20,864 nucleotides of DNA. Source: Botryllus schlosseri. Lineage: Eukaryota; Chordata; Ascidiacea; Stolidobranchia; Styelidae. The stretch lies in the NCBI GenBank assembly GCA_000444245.1, contig ATSW01016053.1, positions 1-20,864 of the forward strand, written 5' to 3'. This document shows, piece after piece, positions 9,329 through 18,847 of the stretch (position 1 is its first letter; each line of letters opens with the position of its first letter). Below the pieces are notes generated by a model. It saw only the letters and a list, made by a program, of their open reading frames with translations. It had not been told where the DNA came from and did no database searches. Position numbers and translations under genes: made by a program.

Positions 9329-10119
9329 CTTAAATTTGCATTTATTATTATTATGAGGTAATCTATACGAATGATGAACTAAAGTACTGAACAAACTATG
9401 CACTGTTGCGAAAGCCCTACCAAAGTCTATTCAAATGAGGAAAGTAGGGGTTGTTTTTATAACAGGTTAAAAACTATCGGAATAAGACCAATTCGTTAGC
9501 CTACAAAGGGGAGAGTTTAAGGTACACAGTGTTCTACTGTCGAACAATGGTTCAATCAGCTTTTTCTACATACCAATAAGCATTACCAGGAGGACGGCTT
9601 GCCCATAATAGTAAACGAAATAAAACGACACATTTTAAACTGGTTTAGAAATGCGGAACGTAATTTCAAACACATTCATTACTTTCGACTTATTCCACGT
9701 GATAATACTGCAAGTGTGTGTTATACCAAACTGTTTAAAAGCAGCTTGCATCTCGTTTAGGACCAATCACGTGTGAAAGGTAGGAGGAATTTTTAAACAA
9801 TCTTTGACGTCATTTAACAGTACAATTTAGTGACATTTGACCATATCGTAGAATCTGGCGAACGACGTCACATTTCTTCCAAAAGAAAACCAATACCCAA
9901 AATCGAGTTGGTGGTTTTTAACAGGACTTTACCTTGAAAAAATTACAGTAGAACCACGCGTAACAGTTGTAATATCAAGAAGACTGCAGGGAATTTCTAA
10001 TTACATTGTAGTTCCGTTCCTATTTTTAGTTTTGAATCACATACTTTGTCGTTATTGCATTCATAGTCGATTTCGATTTTTAACAGTACACAGGTCAGCG
10101 AAATTTGATCTGGAATTTT
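9329..10119. other. Intron sequence, no feature recognised
   Basis: This is most of the intron between modules 1 and 2. It is AT-rich and shows no repeat pair or coding exon by eye. Confidence 0.4.
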
Positions 10120-10162
10120 TCTGGTCGGTAAGCTGATAAAGTTGACAACCACTGGTCTAGAC
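10120..10162 (-). repeat. hAT-like right end without a partner
   Basis: GTTGACAACCACTG (to 10154) is followed by GTCTAGAC, which fits a hAT terminus plus an nTCTAGAn target site. The matching left end was not found in the intron between modules 1 and 2. Confidence 0.35.
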
Positions 10163-10341
10163 AGTATCGCTTCATAATGCTAAAGTTCGAAAAGTACGAG
10201 TCACCTATATGAGATGTGGCGTATACATAACGAGACTATTTAAAGTCTCCTAGCTTATCCGATCTGGTGCAGTATAACTTGAGTTGGAGTTTCGGAAGAA
10301 GTATTTTTTACTCAGTAACCCAAAATGGCTTATGACCTTAC

Positions 10342-10464
10342 CTTCCTCTAAAGCGGGACATGTAGTGGATGTGCTGCCACGTCTGACAATAACTTCGTTC
10401 CGACTTCGTGACCCGCCCGAACACTCGGACCACTCCTCGTATTCTTCCTCGCAGTCTATTGGAA
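10342..10464 (-). CDS. Exon 4 seen: TSP1-like module 1 (short, first in array)
   Basis: This 41-codon exon reads PIDCEEEYEEWSECSGG, then SRSRNEVIVRR, then a Ser/Thr stretch and TTCPALEE. The WSEC, R-x-R and CP-x-L-E-E features fit the A, B and C strands of a thrombospondin type-1 repeat. The first Trp of the usual W-x-x-W is Tyr. It is the shortest module. Unlike the other six TSP1-like exons it lacks a cysteine three residues before the IDC cysteine. That is expected, because in the others this extra cysteine closes the preceding module, and here the preceding domain is a CCP. The acceptor is TTAATTACAG and the donor GTAAGG from 10341; phase 1-1. The last G plus CA of the next exon gives Ala. 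Confidence 0.82.
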
Positions 10465-11726
10465 CTGTAATTAAGCAAATATAGTAAATGCTCGCGCATA
10501 AAACGTTATGTCCCGATCACTTTCGCTTCTCTGGATGTTGTGCGCGTTATAAAAGCAGAAGCGTCGCGTTTTTATCCGTGTAGGCTACCACAAAACACGA
10601 CGTAATAGCATATAGCCTATACTTCATCGTTCAAATTCAATTACGAAACTCAATTGCAAGGTATACTGTCCTAATTACTCTTCTATTTTCTTCTTTATTT
10701 AACCCCGCCATGGTCGGGTGAAATGGATAGAGATGAAATCGTCAACATTGGCTGTTATTGCTAACTTTGCCTTTGATTGGACTTGGACAGCAAACTATTT
10801 GGCGATAATTTGCAGACAACTATATTATACTAGCGCGTATATCTATATTGACTTATGCGGCTATTTAATAATAACGAGGGTTCTGAAACCAGGATTGTGT
10901 CGTCTTCCTGTCTAGAAGTCTACGGTTCCAAATGTTGAGAATCCAATTTGAAATCATAATCTAATTTCACGTCTGTCACCGAACACAAGCGACCTCCCTG
11001 TCGACTGTACATCACTAATAACTAGGGCAAGTTTTTGTTGCACTAAAATCGCGAGAAAGTTGCACTTAATTTTAATAAAAGTTGCAGTAAAAAGTTGCAT
11101 TCATAATTTTTGTTCAATTATTAGGGTATGAGACACTCGATAGGCTCCGTTGTATAACCTAGTTCCTGGAGAGCTGTCGAATATGTTACTTTGTTACTTA
11201 AAAGACGGTCTGGCGAAACCGCCAAAAATTTTTACGCGACACACTGCAAGATAATTACGCAATGCGGGAAGAATATTCCCAAAAAAAGCCAAACAGCATA
11301 GAGATAACCCCCTCCCTCTAAAACAAGTCAAATAGCACACCCAATACCCCCTAGGTCTGCAAACTTGACCCAAGGCATCACAAAAAAACTCATTATCGGC
11401 GACTATAACAAAATTATTAGCTCGAAAAAGCTGACCCAGTGAAAATGTAATTTTCGGCGGTCTCGCCTGGGCGATCGTGAAGTGGGAAACTGTCTCAAAT
11501 TTAAACGACAAAAATAATAAAGCGAACTATTTACGTATTGCTCGGGCACAATCGTGCTTGGCAGGTGTAGTTGAGCTTCTTGCTTGCAAGCCATTGAGGC
11601 TGGGATAACAGTGAGATCAGCTAACCCATCATACATCTCTTTGTTATGCAAATCAAAGAGAATAGAACCATACTAGAAATAGTTTATAGCATGTTTTTAA
11701 ATCACTCCTTTACATTTTTACGCAAT
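10465..11726. other. Intron sequence with scattered GTTGCA units
   Basis: This is the left part of the large intron between CCP2 and module 1. GTTGCA units occur at 11034-11105. A minus-strand stretch near 11540-11610 has a good acceptor (TTATCCCAG) and a GTAAAT donor, but it does not keep phase 1-1 in any frame, so no exon is called. Confidence 0.4.
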
Positions 11727-12868
11727 ATTTGATAAAAGTTGCAGTAATAATTCGCATGGAAAATAGAGAAAAGTTGCAAAAAGTTGCACTATAAAATCCC
11801 TCCAAGAGTCCAAACACCTTAAAACATCATAGTACATAGTAGGGATGGTGTGAACCTCTGAAAGGTTCAGGCTCGTGTGAACTCTAACCTTTTTGAAAGG
11901 TTCTGTGTGAACGCGAACGTGAACCTCGTGACGTCACGTGACGTCATATTGGTATTGTCAACCCTACATTTTTGTGAAAAGATAGCCTATATTAATGTAC
12001 ACCATATCTAGCGACGATTCGGGTCACATAATGCCACAATGCTGAAGTAGATATTGACGTTTTAATCCCATAAAATCCGTATCTTCCGTCGCTTTGCCAA
12101 CAATTTCGACGAGGTTTTGCAAGGGAATATGAACTTACGCCTGAACGGTCTAGGCCAGACTGGACAATGTATTCGGCGTCTGAGTATTTCCACGTTGGTA
12201 TTGAGCAGAGTGTAAATCGGGGTTCTATACTTGCTACCGATATTACCTCATTAGCAAGTTACACAGCAGTAGCCAACACCCAAATCGCACTGATTTGGTT
12301 TTTATGATGCAATAATCATATCAAGATTGACCTCGTACGTCTGCTAGATTTGTTACATCAGACAACGATATCAATTTCATTGACTGGTTGGTTGAATAAG
12401 GATCATTCGCTGACTACATATATAGTGTTTTTCGCTATTGATGTTGTGTGATTGCGGGTCAAGCTCACAGCGGAGAATCACTACTTATCCACAAACGAAA
12501 AACTGGATATTTCGAGCATACGTTTGTAACAAAGCAATTAAAATATTTGAGACTGTTAAGGTGCATGCTCGCTTAGTGTTGATCTTTTTATGCTGCCAGC
12601 GCCATGCGTAGAGTGGCGTGCAGTTGAAATGCAATGAATTTGAACCAAAGATGTTACATTGAAGGGAAAATTGTAATATATGAAAAAGGTTCACAGTGCA
12701 GAACCTACCAAGGTTCGTTTGTGAACGTGAACCTCTAAATATCTGAGGTTCACACACAGAACGCGAACGTGAACCTCGCGTTCACACCATCCCTAGTACA
12801 TAGATTCTGAGTATCTAGCAAACTGTGGAAAATTGCAAAAAAAGTTGCTGCAAAAACTTGTCAAAAAC
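11727..12868. repeat. GTTGCA-rich dispersed repeat, copy B, split by a hAT element
   Basis: The left part (11727-11839) and right part (12796-12868) together match copy A at 77-266: GCATGGAAAA, the doubled AAAGTTGCA, CTATAA, CCTTAAAACA and the final TTGCAAAAACTTG occur in the same order. Related GTTGCA units also lie at 11055-11105. The copy sits in the intron between CCP2 and TSP1-like module 1. Confidence 0.65.
11840..12795. mobile_element. hAT-type MITE with TAGGGATGG ends
   Basis: The element runs from TAGGGATGGTGTGAAC to the inverted GTTCACACCATCCCTA and has a perfect 8-bp target duplication GTACATAG (11832-11839 and 12796-12803). Subterminal GCGAACGTGAACCT units occur at both ends, in direct and inverted form. 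It is 956 bp long and has no transposase. It is inserted in a GTTGCA repeat. Confidence 0.88.
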
Positions 12869-13010
12869 TTGTCATATAACAGCGCGCACATGGATTGGCT
12901 CTATAGATGATAAAGGCCAAGCGTACATTAGATGGACTTTTAAGCTTCGCAAAATTCACAATAATTAAATATAGCTTCAGAAGCAGAGAGCAAACTATGC
13001 CGTAAATTAC

Positions 13011-13193
13011 TTAGTTCGCAGGTGGGCTGATCGGCTGTCCAGAGTTCAGTTCTTGCGCATGTTATCCGGTCAGCTCCCACCAGCCTGAAGCCATCGTCGC
13101 ATTCGAAAGCGCAGGTGGACCGGACGTGATTCGCATTGGAACAATCGTATTTGCCGTCGAGAATGGAATGTACGGGCGGCTGGCAGAACACTC
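13011..13193 (-). CDS. Exon 3 seen: sushi/CCP domain 2, selectin-type six cysteines
   Basis: This 183-nt, 61-codon exon encodes a second complete sushi module. It starts VFCQPPVHSILDGKYDC, continues STCAFECDDGFRLVG and ITC, and ends LWTADQPTCE. The conserved Gly-Phe-x-Leu-x-Gly strand, the Trp and the final Pro-Thr-Cys are all in place. As in the first CCP, two extra cysteines (KYDC and STC) give the selectin-type pattern. The acceptor is GTTCGATTCAG just above 13193, and the donor is GTAATT from 13010. The phase is 1-1, and the last base A plus TT of the next exon gives Ile. Reading on past the donor stays open for about 23 codons before a stop, so a terminal exon is an alternative. The matching phase of the next exon favours splicing. 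Confidence 0.9.
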
Positions 13194-13217
13194 CTGAATC
13201 GAACAGAGTGATGGTGT

Positions 13218-13440
13218 TGACTAGACTCGACTTGAGGCATACAATTTGTGTATTGACTCGACTTGTACTCGAGTCAGAGCGCATGACTCGACCAAATCAT
13301 ATGACTCGAGACTTGGACGGTTAAGATCGACATTTCAATGTAATTACGAAAAATAGCGAGCTACCACATTATTGGTATTTTGTCTGTTAGTATACTGGTC
13401 CTGGTTTTTGTAAAATAGGGCCAGAAATTGTGTAAAGCGA
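13218..13440. repeat. GACTCGAGTC-rich dispersed repeat, copy 2
   Basis: It contains TGTATTGACTCGACTTG, TACTCGAGTCA, CATATGACTCGAGACT and the core TACCACATTATT, in the same order as copy 1 at 2899-3410. It starts about 25 bp from the splice acceptor of the CCP2 exon, on the intron side. Confidence 0.7.
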
Positions 13441-13623
13441 GAAAAATTACTGCTATAATCACTTGAGCAAGTTGCGCAAGCTGGCAAAACCTATACTTGA
13501 GCACTACGAATAAGTATTACTTCTTTACTAATCCCTCTGGTTGCATTCGACTAAGATACCTGACTTCGTGAACATATAAATCTATATTTGCAGAGTTGGT
13601 CACCAGATCTGTTGGCACTATAC

Positions 13624-13831
13624 GTGGTTCCCAATCTTTTACCCTTATCAAGCTCGACATTTCTTTATCGCCCACTGAAGACAAAAGGTTATCAGTTAGG
13701 TTTCGATTTCAATTTTCCGTAGTGTTCAAGTAGGTTGTACCCACTTACTCAAGAAGTTTTGCTTCCATAGTACTTCTACTTAGACGCTTTTAGCACCAGT
13801 CTCTCAAAATCGCCCACTTGGGGAACCACTG
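13624..13831. mobile_element. Small hAT-like MITE, diverged
   Basis: The left end GTGGTTCCCAATCTTTT and right end, read inverted as CAGTGGTTCCCCAAGTGGG, resemble each other. The flanks CACTATAC and CGCTAGAC agree at six of eight positions, as expected for an old target duplication. It is about 208 bp long. Its middle carries AAGTAGG/TACTTCTACTT units shared with the repeat at 7515-7735. Confidence 0.48.
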
Positions 13832-13895
13832 CGCTAGACATCGATGTGATTCCGCATATGATTTGCCAAAACCAGCTGGCCAACTGTCTCTAGAA

Positions 13896-15484
13896 CAGTG
13901 GTTCTCAACTTGGGGGGCGCGGGAGGCTCTCAGGGGGCGCGAGAAATTGACAAAGTCTGTATGAATTCTGACTAAACATGTGTTTTACAACCATTCTGAG
14001 AAAACGATTGTTGAAGAGAAACTTATTTCGTGTTGAAGAAAGCTCGCCATATTCAAACTCCAGAGACGCGCTCAATAGAATATAGGCTGATTTCAACATC
14101 ATTTGAGCAAATTTTTCATCTGCTTTGAAGATTTAGAGCAATTCCGACGTGTAAGTCATTCATTAATTCATAGCTTTGGCAGTAGCCTAAAGCTCGGTGC
14201 TCTGGGTAGCTGTTGTTAATAGCTGGCGAACTGCATTGCCTAAAACAGACTTAGATGCAATATAGGTTGCCCGGTTTGCGGTTTCGCCCTCAATTAGGCT
14301 ACCCTAAATCATCACAATTTAATTCAATTCCAAAACTGATCAAATTTAGCATGGCAGTGCAGAACGACGCCGTGCTCTCTGTAGTCACTACCATCAGCAT
14401 TAGGATTAGTCTCAGTGCAACCTACCTTGAAATAAATTGTTATCCTGTTTAATGTTTTTTTGCTATTTTCAAACAAGTTTGGGGAAATTTGTCAGAAATG
14501 ATAAAGACTCAACAACTGGAATGCGGATTTAACCTTGGCGTAAGACATACCATATGTATACTATTAGATCAGGAATGGGCAACCTGCGGCCGTAGAAGGG
14601 AATTTGTGCGGCCGTCGACACCTAATTCAATTAGTATGTGTTATGGCGGCCGTCGACATGCAAATGGAAATTACGAATTCACTCCCAAATTTTTTAGAGA
14701 TTGTAATTATTCTTGAAATTTTCCTCGCGCTCCGCGCAATTCAACATAACTTCATTTTTCGATTTTAATATAGTAGCACCCTTTTCAATCTGAGCCGGAA
14801 TCGGAATCGTGTGCTCCTCGCGAAGGAAATTTGTTTGTGGTACATTTGGGCGATTTCAATATATTTCCACTATTTCCGCTACCGATACAATCGACAATTC
14901 TGATGGGGAGTCAAGAAATAACAGCATGCAACAAAGTGGCTAATAACAATCGGCCCACCCGAAGATGCATTATCATTTGTGACTTGCCCTAAATTTTTGA
15001 AAGCACTCCGTCCATGAACCCTACCTGTGAAACCGATCACATGGGCTGAGAAAGGATAAATGTTTGATAGTAATATGTGATACTGCTACTATTAATTACG
15101 GAATTCATTCGTGAATCTGAAATATTTACGCGCTCCGCGCGACAATATGCAATCATAGCAACTTTTCATATAACTTTGCCACTCGCGATTTCCGTGCGTA
15201 CAATAAAATGAAAAGTAGAATAGTCCGGAGTTCACCGAGAATGGATATGGACGAATTAACATAGGTATTTTGCGTCCAGTTAGTTCATTACGGCTATGTC
15301 CTTGAATGCGCCATTAGGCTACATAAGTAATCGAAATGTGGCCGTGATTAGCAAGAAGGTTGCCTACCTCTGTATTAGAAGATGTGCTCTTTTTGACATG
15401 ACGATAAGTGCAGAGGGGTCAGGGGGCGCAATTTTTTTACCATCGTCAAGGGGTTCGCATGTCCAAAAAAGTTGAGAACCGCTG
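13896..15484. mobile_element. hAT-type non-autonomous transposon with CAGYGGTTCTCAACTT ends
   Basis: The left end CAGTGGTTCTCAACTT and right end AAGTTGAGAACCGCTG are inverted repeats with one mismatch. The flanks CTCTAGAA (13888-13895) and GTCTAGAA (15485-15492) are an 8-bp target duplication with one mismatch; it matches the nTCTAGAn preference known for many hAT elements. Length is 1589 bp and no transposase is seen. It fills most of the intron between the two CCP exons. Confidence 0.82.
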
Positions 15485-15510
15485 GTCTAGAAAGTATCGC
15501 GTATACTTAC

Positions 15511-15684
15511 GGAGGCAAACCGGTGGGTCTTCATTCCATCTCCCGTTAATCCCGCATTCTATGGTGTCGGTGCCTATCATCTTAGTGTCGCTGTTGCAGG
15601 TGAAGAAGCATATCGACCCCAGTCGAGTTTCGGTACTACACGCAACGGTCCCGTAACGAGGCGTGTCAAAATCGCCGCAATTTC
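15511..15684 (-). CDS. Exon 2 seen: sushi/CCP domain 1, selectin-type six cysteines
   Basis: This 174-nt exon holds one complete sushi (complement control protein) module of about 58 residues. It runs from NCGDFDTPRYGTVAC through SICFFTC, a Gly-Thr-Asp segment and IEC, then the signature GRWNEDPPVC. Six cysteines are present, as in the CCP modules of selectins, rather than the four of complement factor H-type modules. CCP domains form small beta-sandwiches that bind complement proteins, carbohydrates or adhesion partners; the ligand here cannot be read. The acceptor is CTTCGCAG and the donor is a good GTAAGT (15510-15505). The phase is 1-1. The last base C joins GA of the next exon to make Arg. 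A hAT-type transposon ends only 26 bp into the downstream intron. Confidence 0.9.
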
Positions 15685-15739
15685 CTGCGAAGATTGCGTG
15701 AAAGGGCGGATTGGTGTGAGAGCAATGCGCTGACCTAAC

Positions 15740-15847
15740 CTGGCGGTGTCGGTTCCGCCGCTCCGGGTATAGCTGGCGGCGTTGGCTCGGTAGCAGCGAC
15801 TTTCGGAACAGTTCTAGAGGGTTGAGGGGGTGTTGGCTCTTCTCGCG
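15740..15847 (-). CDS. Exon 1 seen: Pro/Thr-rich linker of a secreted or surface CCP-TSP1 protein
   Basis: This 108-nt exon codes for a low-complexity spacer. The motif EPTPP occurs three times, set among Ala, Arg, Val and Pro (EEPTPPQPS, TEPTPPAIPG, AEPTPP). Such Thr/Pro spacers are usually extended and often O-glycosylated; that role is inferred. The acceptor is a pyrimidine-containing tract ending TTACAG at 15848, and the donor is GTTAGG from 15739. The exon starts with two bases of a split codon and ends with one (G), which joins GA of the next exon to give Gly. The following intron is only 55 bp. The frame stays open upstream of the acceptor, so a longer exon is possible, but that part has no signal peptide or domain character. 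The true first exon was not found. Confidence 0.66.
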
Positions 15848-16269
15848 CTGTAACAGTTGAGCATGAAGTTAGGAATTGTCGAGATAAGTTCAGACGCAAT
15901 CGTTTCGGGGCAGGTACTGTTATATCTTCAAATTGGTGATACGCAGAGCTGGAATCCCGCGCGTAACTCGGATCACGTCCGAAAAGCCAATACACTAATC
16001 GATCTGCGGAATATCTCAAGAACCTGCCCCCTGCGGTTCTATGTATAATAATACGTTGTATATGAACCCATACTCATCAGGAGTTCGACGCAGATTTTCT
16101 CGGCGAAACTGCTCACTTGGTTTATTAGTGACAGAGGCGGAAAAAGTAGTCAGCGTTACTACTCAATTACGAGTACCTGTTGAAATTTCAAAAGCATGTC
16201 AAAGTGCTCCACGAAGAGGTGGACAATTTAGATCTGAAAATTGACTAAATAAGTAGTTTTAAAACATAG

Positions 16270-16550
16270 ATCGGGTCGAATAGGCGCGTGCTTTTAGCGG
16301 TTAATCAGAGAGGGCTACTTCATAAATTGCAGGGTGCATTTTCGCGATTAACGGTAAATTACTAACGACAATGCAAATAAGCGCAAAATATATTCAGTCG
16401 TCCGTGTTGTCATGATACAGGAGCTATTTCGCCAAATTGCAATGGCAATGTCACTCGTAAAAGTGATGAAAGCATATCTCAAAATTACTTTCTACTGTTC
16501 AGAATCCAAAGTATAAAAAATTATGTTTTTTCAATACTGATGAAAACAAG
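16270..16550. repeat. Second copy of the hairpin repeat, right part
   Basis: It shares in order with 5290-5550: TAGC-GTTAATC, GCAGGGTGCAT, AAATA-GCGCAA, ATGATACAGGAGCT (against GTGATGCAGGGGCT), ATATCTC and CAGAATCCAAAGT. It is diverged, but the order is kept. It lies upstream of the linker exon. Confidence 0.55.
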
Positions 16551-16590
16551 CGGAAGTAGTAGAAACATAGTCACTGGAGACTGGAGTAGG

Positions 16591-17008
16591 TAGTGCGGAT
16601 GGTGCGAGTTTTTTTTGAAAGGTTTTGTGTAAACGCGAACGTGAACCTATGGCGTCACGTGACATCATATTGCTAATTCCAACCCTACATTTCCGTAAAG
16701 TAATATATATGTACAGTATGCCAAAATGCTGAAGTATACATGCTGACATTTCAAATGTCACCTAATGTATCAACTGGAACAATCAAAAATTATAATAAGT
16801 CCACAAAATCACCGAGGATTCACTAACGGAAAGCTGAGTATTCTGGGCAATGTTTCGAGCAAATAATTTTTGAAATTGGCAAGGTGCATGTTCGTTTAGT
16901 TTTACGCACTTTGCCAAAAACTTTCGGTCTTCATGTGTCCCGGCGCGGAGGGGGTTGACCTCGACATTCTATTTCTTATAGTCCCTCGCCCACCGTTGCA
17001 CATCCCTA
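16591..17008. mobile_element. Degraded, shorter copy of the TAGGGATGG hAT-type family
   Basis: It shares the left-end run (GTAAACGCGAACGTGAACCT, then GTCACGTGAC and CAACCCTACATTT) and an inner AAGGTGCATG segment with the element at 11840-12795, and it ends in GCACATCCCTA. About half the internal part is missing. No matching target duplication is visible, which fits greater age. Confidence 0.6.
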
Positions 17009-17191
17009 CACTAAAGCATCCCAACGGACTCCAACGGTGATTTCCAGTGAAGTCATGCCGGACATTCAAACCAAGTTGTGTCATACGAAGGTCGGCACAT
17101 TTTCATGATCAAGCCATGCTGTAGTAACTTCTTACGGGCGTCGCTTATTGGCTGTAGCATCAAACACAGTGGCCTCAAACATGTACATGTA

Positions 17192-18442
17192 GGGGAGATG
17201 TGGTACCGATGGATCACTGGGACCGAAAATACTTTGAAAATCTTCTATGATAATTCCATGATTACACTTCGTGAACTTGTCTACAATTGCTTGCTGGCAA
17301 AATCTCTCCTCACATACAAAAAAATTCGACGTGCGCGAGCTATGGGGTCTCTCACAGATGTTTTTTGTTTTTGGGGGTGTAAAGTAAATTTAGATCGACA
17401 TATACATTTTTCTTTGTAACCTTCAACACGAACAAACCAGCAATCATTTTTATTGTGAAGTGCAGGGCTTGTATCAGGCTATATAATGGCACCTATTATT
17501 TTTTCAGTACTTTCCTTGAGTGGATTTTTTTTCGATTCATGTATAAAATTCTAGGGGTGGGGACCGATGATACCATAGCCAAATCAAGCAAAATAATCAA
17601 GCATACTAATCATAAAACAAATGAAACATGCCTACGTACAGAAAATCTTTATGTAATAATTGCATATGATGTTTTATCGCTATAACGAGGTGTTTGAAAG
17701 TCACGCTGTCGATTTTCGGGCAATATGTATGTACCCTCAAATTTATAAGTCTGAGCCTAAATCGAAACGTGATTTTATGACAACATTTGAGTTAATATTT
17801 ATTCTATTTTTTGACAGTTGCCACCGAACATTCTTCTTTGGCTTGCTGTAGCTTAGATTATAATACTGAGCAAGAAAAGTAGTCACATCTAAGTTTTTTA
17901 GGGTATATGTGTCATAGGTACCCGGGTCGTGTGCCATTGGACCCACCGGGTGGGGACCGATGACACGTTCGAGCAACAAATTTTGAACGTCCATAAATAT
18001 TTTTTGAAAAGACGGATATTCATGTATATGTGCGCGATAGGTAGAGCTTGTATCAAAGTGCTGAGCCAGCAAAAGACCTGCTGTTTTCGGCTGAACATTT
18101 TGGAGCCAGCGATCATTTTCCAATTTTTGATCCATCGGTACCACATCTCCCCTACTCTGATACAAGCCCTATACTTCACATCAAAAATTATGGCGGGTTT
18201 GTTAGTCTGGAAGGTGATATAGAAAAATGCAAATGTCGATCCAAATTTACTTTATACCCCATAAAACGTAAATCATTTGTCACAGACCCCATAACTCACG
18301 CAGGTCGAATTTTTTTGCATGGGAGGAAATATTCTGTCAGCATGTAATTGCGGACAAATTCACGGAGTGTAATCATGGAATTATCATGAAGAATTTTTCA
18401 AGTATTTTCGGTCCCAGTGATCCATCGGTACCACATCTCCCC
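17192..18442. mobile_element. Foldback element with about 286-bp inverted arms and TA flanks
   Basis: The left arm (17192-17477) and right arm (18157-18442) are diverged inverted copies. Both start with GGGGAGATGTGGTACCGATG and continue alike through ACTGGGACCGAAAATACTT and AAAAAAATTCGAC to GGGCTTGTATCAG. TA lies at each edge (17190-17191 and 18443-18444), as in elements that duplicate TA. A third copy of the terminus lies inside, ending at 18152, right beside the inner edge of the right arm, which suggests a composite or nested structure. No transposase was recognised, and the open frames inside look fortuitous. Confidence 0.72.
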
Positions 18443-18444
18443 TA

Positions 18445-18760
18445 ATATTGTTCGGTCGTGATCTATTCGGCTATCTTTTGGCTCTTTTCCACTCTACATT
18501 CTCCGTCGTCTGTGCTGCTTTGGTAAAGACGCTATAAGCAACGAAGATAAGGAGAAACCAAGATAAACCCCCGACACGTCGATTGCCGAGGATTAAACCT
18601 ATTCTTCTTGCGTCGGTGGTGATGAATTTACTACTACGCTATGCCGTGCCATCTAAAAACTACTAAGACGATGTGACTTCTTCACGGTCCATTTATGTGA
18701 GTTGGTGATAAATTTATATAAATAAATGCAATCGAGGTTTGTTTATTGAAATGCTGTATG
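18445..18760. other. No feature recognised between foldback and ZP-like exons
   Basis: No confident exon is seen on either strand. A TATAAATA-like run lies at 18710-18725 but cannot be called a promoter. Confidence 0.35.
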
Positions 18761-18763
18761 GAG

Positions 18764-18847
18764 GATGTAGTGTGGATAGATTACAACGCCTCTTGCAATA
18801 TGACAGCCAGGGCCGGAGAGGATCCCGTGAATGAGCCATGTGTCTAT
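18764..18847 (+). CDS. Possible upstream exon of the ZP-like gene (doubtful)
   Basis: The plus-strand frame here reads DVVWIDYNASCNMTARAGED, then PVNEPCVY, to a possible donor GTATAT at 18848. That donor would join the exon at 19000 in phase 0, as needed. The N-A-S and N-M-T sequons and the cysteine spacing look protein-like. Against it, the proposed acceptor (TGTATGGAG) has no pyrimidine tract, and another donor (GTGAAT after E-D-P) also fits the phase. A start at the in-frame ATG at 18758 is another option, but it would lack a signal peptide. Confidence 0.25.

Noticed and set aside
11520-11612. Possible extra minus-strand exon between CCP2 and module 1
   Set aside because: It has a good acceptor and a GTAAAT donor, and one frame shows two cysteines, but no frame gives phase 1-1 and no domain pattern fits.
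17743-18165. Minus-strand 140-codon frame, the longest in the window
   Set aside because: It lies between the foldback arms, overlaps another long frame on the same strand, ends in repeat sequence and shows no domain.
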